In this document: one piece after another, positions 36,352 through 45,292 of the stretch
Position numbering within the stretch: position 1 is the first letter of the stretch
Layout: every line of letters starts with the position of its first letter
NCBI RefSeq assembly: GCF_900100605.1
Contig: NZ_FNCN01000026.1
Coordinates: 1-64,000, forward strand
DNA from: Sinosporangium album
Lineage (GTDB): Bacteria > Actinomycetota > Actinomycetes > Streptosporangiales > Streptosporangiaceae
Direction: 5' to 3'
DNA: 64,000 nucleotides
Translations under genes and position numbers: made by a program
The notes under the pieces: generated by a model
What the model was told of the DNA's origin: nothing
Database searches by the model: none
The model's input: only the letters and a program-made list of their open reading frames with translations

Positions 36352-37524
36352 TCAGCGTCGTGTCTCCGAGGTTCCGTTCGGGTGGAGCACGACCTTGATC
36401 CACCCATCGTCGCGAGCGTCGAAGTGCTCATAGGCCATCGGGGCCTCATCGAGCTTGAGCTCCTGGGTGACGACGAAGCCGGGCTCGGCCTTGCCTCCGG
36501 CGATCAGGTCGCGCAGGGCCCGGTTGTACCTCTTCACGGGGGCTTGACCGGTGCCCAGCCTGTGCCCCTTCGACCACAGCAGGCCGAAGTCGATGGGGAT
36601 CTTCCCGCGCGCCGCGAGTTCGCCCTGCGCTTCGGCGCCGCCCGGGTCACGTGGCAGGAACACGCCCACCACGCCGATCTGGCCGCCGAAGCGGATGGCG
36701 TCGATCAGAACGTTGAGTGCCAGGCTGGCGTCCTCATGGCCTTCGGCGTCATGCGCCTGGTAACCGACGCATTCACAACCGTTGTCCGCACCCAGCCCGA
36801 AGGTGGCCTCCTTGACGACCTCGACGGGGTCCTCCTTGTTGATGTCGATCGGGATGGCCCCGATCTCCTCGGCGACGCGCAGCCGGTCGCGGTGGCGATC
36901 GGCCACCCACACCCGGCCCGCGCCTCTGAGGATGGCCGAGTAGGCCGCCATCAGCCCGATCGGGCCCGCGCCCATGACGAGGGTCTGGTCTCCGGGTTTG
37001 ACGCCGGCCATCTCGGTGGCGTGGTAGCCGGTGGGGAAGATGTCGGACAGCATCACGTAGTCGAGCTGGCGTTCGACCGCGTCCTCGCCGAGGCGCAGCG
37101 CGTTGAAATCGCCGTACGGCACGCGCAGCAGTTCGGCCTGACCGCCCTGGTAGGGCCCCATGTCGGCGTAGCCGTACGCCGCTCCGCCCTTGGACCGCTC
37201 GGGGCGCATGGTCAGGCAGAAGTTCGTCAGCCCCCGCTCGCAGTCCTTGCAGAAGCCGCAGGCGATGTTGAACGGCAGGACGACATACTCGCCGACCTGG
37301 ACCTTGCGTACGGCGGAGCCGACCTCGACGACGCGGCCCAGGTTCTCGTGGCCCATGACCCGGCCGGGTTCGAAGGAGGTGCGCCCTTCGTACATGTGCA
37401 GGTCGGACCCGCAGATGTTGGTGCTGGTGATCTTCACGAGGATGTCGCAGGGATGCTCGATCTTCGCATCGGGCACATCTTTCACGGCGACCGTCCGCGG
37501 CCCCTCGTACACCGCTGCCTTCAT
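36352..37524 (-). CDS. Zinc-dependent alcohol dehydrogenase, glutathione-independent formaldehyde dehydrogenase type
   Basis: The product has 390 residues from ATG 37524 with a strong AGGAGG site. The catalytic zinc residues lie in TSTNICGSDLHMYEGR and GRVMGHENLGRVVEVG. A structural zinc box reads CGFCKDCERGLTNFC. The NAD-binding motif is TLVMGAGPIGLMAAYSAI. The long insert and the GYADMGPYQGGQAELLRVPY segment match the Pseudomonas FdhA group, which oxidises or dismutates formaldehyde without glutathione. The gene stands alone between a methyltransferase and a two-component operon. Confidence 0.92.
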   Translation of the reverse strand: MKAAVYEGPRTVAVKDVPDAKIEHPCDILVKITSTNICGSDLHMYEGRTSFEPGRVMGHENLGRVVEVGSAVRKVQVGEYVVLPFNIACGFCKDCERGLTNFCLTMRPERSKGGAAYGYADMGPYQGGQAELLRVPYGDFNALRLGEDAVERQLDYVMLSDIFPTGYHATEMAGVKPGDQTLVMGAGPIGLMAAYSAILRGAGRVWVADRHRDRLRVAEEIGAIPIDINKEDPVEVVKEATFGLGADNGCECVGYQAHDAEGHEDASLALNVLIDAIRFGGQIGVVGVFLPRDPGGAEAQGELAARGKIPIDFGLLWSKGHRLGTGQAPVKRYNRALRDLIAGGKAEPGFVVTQELKLDEAPMAYEHFDARDDGWIKVVLHPNGTSETRR

Positions 37525-37760
37525 GATGCCTCCTCTCCCGCCGACACGCCGCCGACATGCCGTCGGCACACTGCCGATACGGCGGTGGCGGAGCGGCCGT
37601 GCGGCCCAACGAGGTAACCGGGCGATGGCCCCTGTGCGGCTCATCGGCACGCCACATTCCGGGCCCCTAAGTCCCCTCTATTCGTCCGTTCCACTCGAAG
37701 TCCAGGTGAAACATCCCATTTGTCCCACAGGGAGGTCAGGGTCTCTTCGAATGCGGCGGC

Positions 37761-38420
37761 TCAGCCGTACGGATGCACCAGGCCGGCCTCATAGGCGATG
37801 ATCGCCGCCTGCACCCGGTTGGTGAGCCCGAGCCGGAGCAGGATGGCGCTGACGTGGGCCTTCACGGTGCCTTCCGAGAGGAACAGCTCACGTGCGATGT
37901 CCTGGTTAGCGAGCCCGCGCCCCACGAGGGTGAGCACGTCGCGCTCGCGTGGCGTCAGCATGTCCACCTGGGCGCGGGCCGCGGCGGTGCGGGAGAGATG
38001 GCCGCCGGTGAGGCGGGTGATGACCTTCCTGGCGATTCTGGGCGACATGTAGGCCCCGCCCTCGGCGACCGCCCGAAGGCCGAAGATCAACTCTCTGGGG
38101 TCGGCGGCTTTGAGGAGAAACCCGCCCGCTCCCGCCTCCAGGGCTCCGGCGACGTAGTCGTCCTCGTCGAAGGTGGTCAGCATGACGACCCCGACCTCGG
38201 GCATCGAGGCACGCAGTACGGCGGCGGCCGACAGCCCGTCGAGTCGCGGCATGCGGACGTCCAGCAGGGCGATGTCGGGCCGGTGGGCACGCACCTGCTC
38301 GACGGCTTCCCGCCCGTCCGCGGCCTCGGCGACCACCTCGATGCCGGGGTCGGCGGAGAGAACCGCCTTGATCCCGGCCCGGATCATGGCCTCGTCATCG
38401 GCCAGCACCACCCGGATCAC
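37761..38420 (-). CDS. NarL/LuxR-family response regulator (second)
   Basis: The product has 219 residues from GTG 38420. The receiver domain has Asp8-Asp9 and the phospho-acceptor Asp54 (ALLDVRMPRLDG). The LuxR HTH (about 155-210) reads LTPRERDVLTLVGRGLANQD and then IARELFLSEGTVKAHVSAIL. It lies 54 bases after the kinase gene and closes the three-gene operon that begins with a serine hydrolase. Confidence 0.93.
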   Translation of the reverse strand: MIRVVLADDEAMIRAGIKAVLSADPGIEVVAEAADGREAVEQVRAHRPDIALLDVRMPRLDGLSAAAVLRASMPEVGVVMLTTFDEDDYVAGALEAGAGGFLLKAADPRELIFGLRAVAEGGAYMSPRIARKVITRLTGGHLSRTAAARAQVDMLTPRERDVLTLVGRGLANQDIARELFLSEGTVKAHVSAILLRLGLTNRVQAAIIAYEAGLVHPYG

Positions 38421-38474
38421 GCTTCCCCCTCCACGCCACGACATAGTAGGCAGGACATCACAAACCACAGCTGG

Positions 38475-39476
38475 TCACACTTCGCCTCGCGGAAGGCTCG
38501 CGGTCACCGTGAACCGGCCGTCATCGGCTCCCGCGCGGAACGTGCCCCCGAGAAGCCGGACTCTTTCCTGCAGACCGCTCAGACCGTTTCCGCCGCCGAC
38601 GGAGGCGCGGGCCCCGCCGATGCCGTCCTCCGGAGGTTCGGGCCACTCGGCAACGGCGTTGCTCACAGTGACAGTCACCGCCTCGCCGGTCCGCCCCACC
38701 CGCACCTCCACCTCCGCGCCCGTCGCGTGGCGCGCGGCGTTGGTCAGCGCCTCCTGGACCATCCGGTGCACCGCGCGGTCCACCAGCGGCGGCAAGGGGT
38801 GGTCCTCGCCGTCGCACCGGTATGCGATCGACATGCCGGCGTCACGCGCGCGTTCGACGAGCGCGTCGAGCGTCTCGTTCGCCGGCTCGACCGGCGCGGC
38901 CACGTCGGTCGGGCGCAGCACCGCGAGAGTACGGCGGAGCCGGTCTGTCGCGGTCACCGCGGAGGCCCGCAGAGCGGACGCCGCCTCCCGGTTGTGCTCG
39001 TCCATGTCGGCGGCGAGCTCCAGTGCTCCCGCGCGGAGCGCGATCAGCGCCAGCTCATGGCCGAGCGAATCGTGCATGTCGGCGGCGATACGAGCGCGCT
39101 CCTGGAGCCTGACCCGTTCGGCGATCAGTTCCTGTTCGCGTGCCATCCGGACGAGGCGCTCCCGCGCCGTCTCCACCAGCTCGGCCTGCTGCCGCCGGAA
39201 GCGGCCGGCGAGCCACGGCAGTGTGACGAACATAATCAGGGCCAGTACGGCGCCGACGCCGTTCTCGACATCGACGGCCATGGAGAGGAGTCCGGCGGCG
39301 AGGAAACCTCCCATGAGCGGCCAGTCCCGGCGCACCGGCAGGTGGCGGCCGTGCAGGTAACCAGCGACAGCGAGGGCGCCGAAGAGAAATTGCCGCCACA
39401 GGGGGATGTGGTCAAGGTGCAGTCCATTGACGAGTACACCTACCGCGATTGCCGCCAGGATCGCACCGTTTCTCAC
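38475..39476 (-). CDS. NarL-type sensor histidine kinase (second)
   Basis: The product has 333 residues from GTG 39476, which overlaps the stop of the hydrolase gene in GTGA. Three or four membrane segments (residues 3-95) precede a coiled coil and the HisKA_3 box AADMHDSLGHE (His135). The HATPase_c part has N and G boxes near NAARHA and GGGNGLSGLQERV. It has almost no extracellular loops. Coupling with a penicillin-binding-like protein suggests that cell-wall state or beta-lactam presence is the signal. Confidence 0.9.
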   Translation of the reverse strand: MRNGAILAAIAVGVLVNGLHLDHIPLWRQFLFGALAVAGYLHGRHLPVRRDWPLMGGFLAAGLLSMAVDVENGVGAVLALIMFVTLPWLAGRFRRQQAELVETARERLVRMAREQELIAERVRLQERARIAADMHDSLGHELALIALRAGALELAADMDEHNREAASALRASAVTATDRLRRTLAVLRPTDVAAPVEPANETLDALVERARDAGMSIAYRCDGEDHPLPPLVDRAVHRMVQEALTNAARHATGAEVEVRVGRTGEAVTVTVSNAVAEWPEPPEDGIGGARASVGGGNGLSGLQERVRLLGGTFRAGADDGRFTVTASLPRGEV

Positions 39477-40912
39477 CTGTTCGACCTTACCGATCGCAGC
39501 CTGAACAACCGACTCGCCGCAGTCGCGGCACCCGCCGCGGCCATGACTCCCAAGGTGATCGTCAGAGCGGGGTAGTAGGTGAGCTGCTCCCAGGTCACCG
39601 TCCTGCCGTTCATGAGAAAGGAGATCAGATCCGGATAGGCGGCCAGGACCGGCAGCGGCGCAAGAGCCGGGCTGAGGCGCACGGCGATCCGCCACGCCCG
39701 CCTCGTGCCGTACGTGGCCGCCCACCTGCGCGATCGTGCGACGCCCAGGATGCCCAGCCCGGCCGACACCGCGGTGATGAGGCCCAAGGTCAGCTCGATC
39801 TGCTGTCGTCCGCCGCCGGGCTTCTCAGGCGTCACGCCCTGGCTCAGCGCGACCAGGCCGCCGAGCACTGTATAGGTGTCGTCTTGGAGTGCGGTGCCGT
39901 TCGTCATGACGGCGAAGCCGTAGCCCGTGCCGGGGGCGATCGCCTGGACGGCGGAGTAGGTGAACAGATTGCCGGAGTGCACCAGCAGGGGAGTGCCGTG
40001 CAAGGTCTCCTCGCTCCAGCCCATGGCGTAATCGTGCACGGCGGAGGGCGCGTGCATGGTGCGCAGACTCTCCCGCGTGACAAGCCGCGTGCTGCCGGCG
40101 CCGTTCTGAGCCATCAGCCATCGGCCCATATCGGTGGCCGTGGTGATAACGCCGCCGCTGCCGCCCAGGTTGAGGAAGCCCCGGATTTCGGGGCGCGGCA
40201 GCCAGGCGCCGTACAGCGAGACGAAGCCGTCCGCGGGCTTGACCGTGGGGTCTCCTACGGCGCTGCCGGACATGCCGAGCATGCCGAACACGTGCTGCCG
40301 CATGTAATCGCCGAAGCTCTGGCCGCCGGCGACCTCGACCAGACGGGCCGCCAGGTCGAAGTTGACGTTGCAGTACTCGTAGCGCGTGCCCGGCTCGGCC
40401 CTCAGGGTGCCGGCCTTGAGGGTCGCGACGTAGTCGGCGAGTGACGCGGTCGCGTGGGCCGCCCCGATGTCGACGGTGGTGTCCGACAGGCCCGACGTCT
40501 GGTTGAGCAGGTGGCGCACGGTGATACGGCCGGCCCGGGGGTCGGCCATCCGGAAGCCCGGTAACTGCGAGGCCACCGGCTCGTCCAGGGCGATCTTGCC
40601 GTCCTCGACCAGTGTCATCACCGCCGCGGCCGTGAACGATTTGGTGAGCGAGGCGACCCGCATCGGGGTGCGCTCGGTGATCGCCGCCCCGAGAGAGTCC
40701 CGCCCGTATCCCGCGGCGTGCACCACCGTGTCGCCGCGGGTGACGACGACCGACAAGCCCGGCAGTCCCGTGGATTCTATGGCCGTTTTCAGATAGGCGT
40801 CGAAGTCGGCCGCCGAGGGCGGCGACGTCGGCACGGCGGGCGTCGGCGAAGCCGTGGTGAGGGTTGTGGCCAGGCCGACGCTCGCCGCCAGAGTGAGGAA
40901 CGCGAGTTTCAT
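39473..40912 (-). CDS. Secreted/membrane-anchored serine hydrolase, class C beta-lactamase / PBP type
   Basis: The product has 479 residues. An N-terminal signal sequence (MKLAFLTLAASVGLATTLTT) leads to the beta-lactamase fold with S-x-x-K in VASLTKSFTAAAVMT, Y-x-N as YEYCNVNFD, and an HSGN segment in place of KTG. After about residue 370 three hydrophobic spans anchor the protein in the membrane. D,D-carboxypeptidase, amidase or lactam sensor functions fit. It is the first gene of an operon with the downstream kinase and regulator, so it may be the sensor's partner. Confidence 0.88.
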   Translation of the reverse strand: MKLAFLTLAASVGLATTLTTASPTPAVPTSPPSAADFDAYLKTAIESTGLPGLSVVVTRGDTVVHAAGYGRDSLGAAITERTPMRVASLTKSFTAAAVMTLVEDGKIALDEPVASQLPGFRMADPRAGRITVRHLLNQTSGLSDTTVDIGAAHATASLADYVATLKAGTLRAEPGTRYEYCNVNFDLAARLVEVAGGQSFGDYMRQHVFGMLGMSGSAVGDPTVKPADGFVSLYGAWLPRPEIRGFLNLGGSGGVITTATDMGRWLMAQNGAGSTRLVTRESLRTMHAPSAVHDYAMGWSEETLHGTPLLVHSGNLFTYSAVQAIAPGTGYGFAVMTNGTALQDDTYTVLGGLVALSQGVTPEKPGGGRQQIELTLGLITAVSAGLGILGVARSRRWAATYGTRRAWRIAVRLSPALAPLPVLAAYPDLISFLMNGRTVTWEQLTYYPALTITLGVMAAAGAATAASRLFRLRSVRSNR

Positions 40913-41084
40913 AGGACGAACCTAGAAATCGGCGTCATGCAAGGAATCCGACCGGTGTCCAGTGCCACCCCTGACTTTCGTCGGGGGTGGTCGCGGGCGT
41001 CCGTGTCGGCGCTACGGTCGGCCGACAATCCTGCTCACACCGCTGATTGAAGGTTGTTGGCAAGTGTCTTGGGAATACAGGCGT

Positions 41085-41123
41085 AAAGTCTCAAATAGCA
41101 TTTCAATGAGAAACTTGAAGGTG
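41085..41123 (+). promoter_or_regulatory. Shared MerR-type operator, copy 1 (before the DUF6194 gene)
   Basis: AAAGT at 41085, 12 bases, TTCAA at 41102, 8 bases, TTGAA at 41115. A GTG lies at 41123, eight bases after the start of TTGAA. It opens a 15-codon frame ending at 41170. The DUF6194 gene follows at 41183 with its own ribosome-binding site. The same arrangement is found at 41849, 48839 and 52459. Confidence 0.6.
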
Positions 41124-41182
41124 TGAGAGGACGCCCCCATCGGGGGTGGTTGTCCCGAGAATCCACCTGAAAGGTTCACCCT

Positions 41183-41665
41183 GTGAACAAGGAAGACATC
41201 ACCACGTTCGTGACTGGCATGGCCGGGGTCCACACGGTCAAGGCGAGCGAAGGCGACGGATCGCCCGAGGCGGCGTGGGGAGATACCTTCTTCTTTTATG
41301 ACCCCAAAAGGGACTTGGAGCAGAATCCTCGCCTGCCCTTCGCGACCATCGTCACCAAGGACTATCCGGGACACGACACGGCCTCAGACCTGAACCGGCC
41401 CGGCGTGTTCCGGTTGAACATCTCCGTCGGGCGCGCCGGATTCCAGGACGTCGTCGGTTACCCGCCCGCGGCGCACGCGGACCACCACGCCGAACACGAC
41501 TACCGCGCCCAGGACACGCTGATGCCGCATCCGCTCTATGCGGTCCAGGGCTGGGTCTGCGTCCTGAACCCCGGCGAGGCGACCGCCGCACGGGCACGAT
41601 CCCTGATCGTCGACGCCCACGCCCGGGCCGTACGGCAACACCGGCCCGCGTCCCGCAAGGCGTGA
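41183..41665 (+). CDS. DUF6194-family protein
   Basis: The product has 160 residues from GTG 41183 (VNKEDITTFVTGMAGVHTVK). It has the family features of small DUF6194 proteins: acidic start, GDTFFFYDPKRDLEQN, a PFATIVTKDYPGHDTASDL core, and HPLYAVQGWVCVLNPGEA near the end. The function is unknown. Relatives often lie near drug-resistance genes and MerR-type regulators in actinomycetes. Here the shared operator 60 bases upstream supports membership of the local regulon. Confidence 0.8.
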   Translation: MNKEDITTFVTGMAGVHTVKASEGDGSPEAAWGDTFFFYDPKRDLEQNPRLPFATIVTKDYPGHDTASDLNRPGVFRLNISVGRAGFQDVVGYPPAAHADHHAEHDYRAQDTLMPHPLYAVQGWVCVLNPGEATAARARSLIVDAHARAVRQHRPASRKA

Positions 41666-41848
41666 CCGGCCCGGCAGGGGCGTGGTGACCTCTGCCGGCC
41701 CGCGTACACGGGGTCCGGAACGACCTGGTCTTGATCGAGGCCCCCGCCGTCACCGGGCCAGGCTGGTCGGCCACCAGAGTGGGCGGGTTCCGCCGCGGGT
41801 TGAGACTTTCCGCATGCCGCCCTATGGCAGGAGGTAGTGCAGGAGACG

Positions 41849-41889
41849 AAAGTCTCCGGCACCGGTTCAACGACAGCCTTGATGTCATG
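41849..41889 (+). promoter_or_regulatory. Shared MerR-type operator, copy 2 (before the MFS-P450 operon)
   Basis: AAAGT at 41849, 12 bases, TTCAA at 41866, 8 bases, TTGAT at 41879, and an ATG at 41887 in the same relative place as in the other copies. The ATG opens a 59-codon frame coupled to the MFS gene. Confidence 0.6.
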
Positions 41890-42066
41890 AATGTTTGCGA
41901 GAACGAGCAGCTCAACGCGGAGCCTGCCATCCCGACCTATGGCTCTTATGGCCCGCGGCTGCGATACCGACCCGTCGAATCGCCACATGGCTCTGGCGCC
42001 GTGGCGGGAGAACCCGGCCGCGCACGGCGCGCCGTGCGCGGCGAGCAGACGGGGGTGACGGCGTGA
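41887..42066 (+). CDS. Small protein before the MFS-P450-ferredoxin-SDR operon
   Basis: A 59-residue frame begins MNVCENEQLNAEPAIPTYGS and ends in a TGA that overlaps the MFS start (GTGA at 42063). It starts directly at the end of the shared operator with no ribosome-binding site, which suggests leaderless translation. The first half is polar with Tyr-rich text (YGSYGPRLRY); the second half is basic. It could be a leader peptide, a small regulator or, less likely, a precursor peptide for the P450s. No homologue is recalled. Confidence 0.4.
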   Translation: MNVCENEQLNAEPAIPTYGSYGPRLRYRPVESPHGSGAVAGEPGRARRAVRGEQTGVTA

Positions 42067-43478
42067 ACGCCCCCGCTGCTTCCGTCTCACCCTCGTGGCG
42101 GGAACTGCTGGGCCCGGAGCACGCCGGCGCGGCGATCGTGCTCGCCATAGGCGTGCTGGTCGGCGCGGTCAACATCTACCTGGCCGCGAGCCTGCTGCCG
42201 ACCGCGGTGGCCGACATCGGCGGCGCCGGCTTCTACGCGTGGAATATGACGATCTATCTCGTCGCGATGGTGATCGCGACGATGCTGGTCAGCCGTCTTC
42301 TGGGCCGCGCGGGCAACGTCGGCGCCTACCTGCTTGGCTTCGGCGTGTTCCTGGTGGGTTCGCTGGCCTGCGCCGTGAGCCCGGTGATGCCGGTGCTGCT
42401 GGCCGGCCGCGGTGTCCAGGGGCTGGGTGCGGGGTTGCTGTCCGGGCTGGGGTTCGCCGCCGTCCGAGCGGCTCTGCCGCAGCGGCTGTGGACGCGCGGC
42501 AACGCGCTGATGTCGGCGATGTACGGCGTCGGCAACTTCGTCGGTCCGGCGCTCGGCGGGCTGTTCGCCCAGTTCGGCGGGTGGCGGCTGGCGTTCGTGC
42601 TGATGGCGGTGATCGCGGCGGTGTGCGGCCTGCTCGTGCCGCGGGTGCTGCCCGGGGGCGAACGCGGGGGCCCGCAGGCGCCGGTGCCGGTCGTGTCGTT
42701 GCTGTTGGTCACGGCCGCCTCAGCCGCGGTCAGCGTGGCGGGGGTGCTGTCCGGCACCGCGGCGATGGCGGCCGGCATCGCGGTGGCGCTGCTGCTGGTG
42801 GCCGCGTTCGTGGCTCATGAGCGGCGCAGTGAGCTGCGGGTCTTCCCGCGCGCCACCTACCGGCCGGGTTCGCCGCTGAAGTGGCTGTACCTGACGCTGG
42901 CACTGCTGTCCTTCGGCGTCGCGGTGGAGTCGTTCCTGCCGCTGTTCGGGCAGCGGCTGGGCGGGCTGGCCCCGGTCGCGGCCGGGCTCTTCGGCGCGGC
43001 CATCTCGGTGGGGTGGTCGGCCACCCAGCTCGTCAGCGCGTCGGCGGTCAAAGAACGGACCATCGGCCTGCTGCGTATCGCCGGCCCGTTGCTGCTGGCG
43101 TTCGGCCTCCTCGTGCAGGGGTTGATGCAGCGGCAGGACGCGCCGGTCTGGCTGGTCCTCTGCTGGGTGCCGGTGATGTTCATCGCCGGCGCCGGCATCG
43201 GGCTGGCCTATCCGCACCTGTCGGTGGCGGTGATGTCCAGCACCCAGGATCCCGAGGAAGGAGGGCGGGCGGCCGCGGCGATCGCCACGGTGACGAGCCT
43301 GTCGATCGCGTTCGGTACGGCGGTCGCCGGCGCCCTGGTCAACCTGGGCGGAGAGTCGATGCTCGACTCGGCCCGGTACATGCTGTTCGGGTTTGCCATC
43401 GTCTGCGCGATCGGCGCCCTCACCGCTCGCGCGGCAAATCGCACGAGCCACTCAACACCGGCAGACCATCCCAGTTGA
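42063..43478 (+). CDS. MFS transporter, DHA2-like
   Basis: The product has 471 residues from GTG 42063. Thirteen or fourteen spans are seen. Typical blocks are FGVFLVGSLACAVSPVMPVL, GRGVQGLGAGLLSGLGFAAV and MYGVGNFVGPALGGLFAQFG (motif C region). Export of a drug or of the product of the P450s next to it is likely. The start overlaps a small upstream frame, and the P450 gene follows after 67 bases, so the operon MFS-P450-ferredoxin-SDR is read from the operator at 41849. Confidence 0.9.
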   Translation: MNAPAASVSPSWRELLGPEHAGAAIVLAIGVLVGAVNIYLAASLLPTAVADIGGAGFYAWNMTIYLVAMVIATMLVSRLLGRAGNVGAYLLGFGVFLVGSLACAVSPVMPVLLAGRGVQGLGAGLLSGLGFAAVRAALPQRLWTRGNALMSAMYGVGNFVGPALGGLFAQFGGWRLAFVLMAVIAAVCGLLVPRVLPGGERGGPQAPVPVVSLLLVTAASAAVSVAGVLSGTAAMAAGIAVALLLVAAFVAHERRSELRVFPRATYRPGSPLKWLYLTLALLSFGVAVESFLPLFGQRLGGLAPVAAGLFGAAISVGWSATQLVSASAVKERTIGLLRIAGPLLLAFGLLVQGLMQRQDAPVWLVLCWVPVMFIAGAGIGLAYPHLSVAVMSSTQDPEEGGRAAAAIATVTSLSIAFGTAVAGALVNLGGESMLDSARYMLFGFAIVCAIGALTARAANRTSHSTPADHPS

Positions 43479-43545
43479 TGACCGATACATCCCACCATCT
43501 GCCCAGCAAGTCGCCCATGACCGTATCTGGTTTGCAGGAGATGTC

Positions 43546-44763
43546 ATGACCGATGCTTCGTCAGAGACGCCGATGTTCCCGATCGCCCGTGCTGCGGGTT
43601 GTCCTTTCGATCCGCCACCGGAGCTGAGCCGCAACCGCGAGCAGGCGCCGGTTTCACGAGTGCGGCTCTGGGACGGCAGCACCGCGTGGATGGTCACCCG
43701 CTATGCCGACGTGCGCGCGCTGCTCGCGGACCCGCGCGTCAGCGTCGACGTCGCCCAGCCCGGCTTCCCGCACACCAACGCGGTGAGCAAGGCGCGCGAC
43801 ACGCAGATGAAGACGCTGATGCAGATGGACGCGCCGGAGCACATCACCAACCGGCGACGGCTGACCGCGGAGTTCATGGTCAAGAGAGTGGAGGCGCTGC
43901 GGCCCACGATCCAGCAGATCGTCGATGACCTCATCGATGACCTGCTCGCCGGTCCGAACCCGGTCGACCTGGTGGAGGCGTTCGCGCTCCCGGTTCCCTC
44001 AATGGTGATCTGCGAACTGCTGGGCGTGCCCTACACCGACCGCGCCTACTTCCAGCGCGTGGCCGGCGAACTCCTCATGGACCAGGGCGATCCCGCCAAG
44101 GCCATGGCCGCCAGCGAGGAACTGCACGTCTACCTGGAGAACCTGGTGGAGGAGAGGAACGCCGAGCCGGGCGACAACGTCTTCAGCAGGCTGGCCGTCG
44201 AGCAGTACCGCACCGGCGCGATGACGCGGCGCGAGATCGCCACGCTGGGTCAGCTTCTGCTGGTGGCCGGGCACGACACCACCGCGAACACGATCGCGCT
44301 GGGCACGGCCCTGCTGCTGGCACACCCGGAGCAGTTGGCCGCGATCCGCGACAGCGGCGACCCCGCCCTGGTGGCACGCGCGGTGGAGGAACTGCTGCGC
44401 TACCTGACCGTCACCCACACCGAGTCCCGCCGCGTCGCCCGCGAGGATCTTGTGGTCGGCGGGCAGCTGATTCGCCAAGGCGAGGGCATCATCGCGGTGA
44501 AGAGCACCGCCAACCGCGACCCCGCCGCCTTTTCCGACCCCGACACGCTCGACATCCACCGCGGCGCCCGCCACCATGTCGCCTTCGGCTACGGCGCCCA
44601 CCAATGCCTGGGCCAGCCCCTGGCCCGCGTGGAGCTCCAGGTCGTCTTCGACACACTGTTCCGGCGCATCCCCACGCTGGCGCCGGCCGTACCGCTCGAG
44701 GAACTGACGTTCAAACCCAACGCGGTTTTCTACGGCGTCCGCGACCTGCCCGTCACCTGGTAG
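43546..44763 (+). CDS. Cytochrome P450 (CYP105-like)
   Basis: The product has 405 residues from ATG 43546 with a CAGGAG site. The I-helix carries LLVAGHDTTANTIALG with the usual acid-alcohol pair. The K-helix E-x-x-R is in VEELLRYLTV, and the heme loop reads HHVAFGYGAHQCLGQPLARV with Cys ligand. The sequence resembles CYP105 enzymes of streptomycetes, which hydroxylate drugs, herbicides and macrolides. The ferredoxin 20 bases downstream supplies electrons. The nearby pump and MerR-type operator make a xenobiotic-detoxifying or tailoring role likely. Confidence 0.95.
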   Translation: MTDASSETPMFPIARAAGCPFDPPPELSRNREQAPVSRVRLWDGSTAWMVTRYADVRALLADPRVSVDVAQPGFPHTNAVSKARDTQMKTLMQMDAPEHITNRRRLTAEFMVKRVEALRPTIQQIVDDLIDDLLAGPNPVDLVEAFALPVPSMVICELLGVPYTDRAYFQRVAGELLMDQGDPAKAMAASEELHVYLENLVEERNAEPGDNVFSRLAVEQYRTGAMTRREIATLGQLLLVAGHDTTANTIALGTALLLAHPEQLAAIRDSGDPALVARAVEELLRYLTVTHTESRRVAREDLVVGGQLIRQGEGIIAVKSTANRDPAAFSDPDTLDIHRGARHHVAFGYGAHQCLGQPLARVELQVVFDTLFRRIPTLAPAVPLEELTFKPNAVFYGVRDLPVTW

Positions 44764-44783
44764 AACACGAGAGGAGAACGCGT

Positions 44784-44981
44784 ATGGAGGTCATCGTCGA
44801 CCAGGACGCCTGCGCCGGCTCCGGGCAGTGCGTGCTCAGCGCCCCCGAGGTGTTCGACCAGCGCGACACCGACGGCATCGTCGTGCTGCTCAACGACAAC
44901 CCGGACCCCCGGCTGCACGACGACGTCCATGAGGCCGCGCGCATCTGCCCGGGCCGGGCGATCACGCTCATCGGCCCATAA
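44784..44981 (+). CDS. 3Fe-4S ferredoxin
   Basis: The product has 65 residues with an AGGAG site. Cys residues in CAGSGQC and ARICPGRA leave three Cys and no fourth in the first box, typical of 3Fe-4S ferredoxins such as SoyB or SuaB. These deliver electrons to CYP105 enzymes. It directly follows the P450 gene. Confidence 0.93.
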   Translation: MEVIVDQDACAGSGQCVLSAPEVFDQRDTDGIVVLLNDNPDPRLHDDVHEAARICPGRAITLIGP

Positions 44982-45174
44982 GCCGACCGGCCCGCGTTGT
45001 TGTCGTAGGGGCCTCCGCGGCGGGACCGACCGCCGCGGAGGCCCTGCGCCACAATAGGGCCGCGAAGATCCCCACACTGATCATCGAACCCAGTCCGATC
45101 AGCACCGCGTCGGTCGGCCCGAGTCGCCGCCGCAGCGCGTCGGGGACGCCGGGGCCGGGTGGCGACGCCCGCAT
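44968..45174 (-). pseudogene. Amino-acid permease N-terminal fragment
   Basis: From ATG 45174 the minus strand reads RRRLGPTDAVLIGLGSMISV and GIFAALLWR. This is the first helix motif of APC-superfamily permeases (G-x-G-S-M-I-G-x-G-I-F). After about 45 codons the match ends in Arg/Ala-rich nonsense. Only the start survives. Confidence 0.5.
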
Positions 45175-45292
45175 TCGATCACCCCTCGCGGTATGTTTGC
45201 ATGCCTCACATAGTCCGATACTCGGGGACGTTCCCCGCAGCGGAGCGGCTTCGACCCGCATGCGTGAGACCTTGATCGAGGAAGAGGACATC

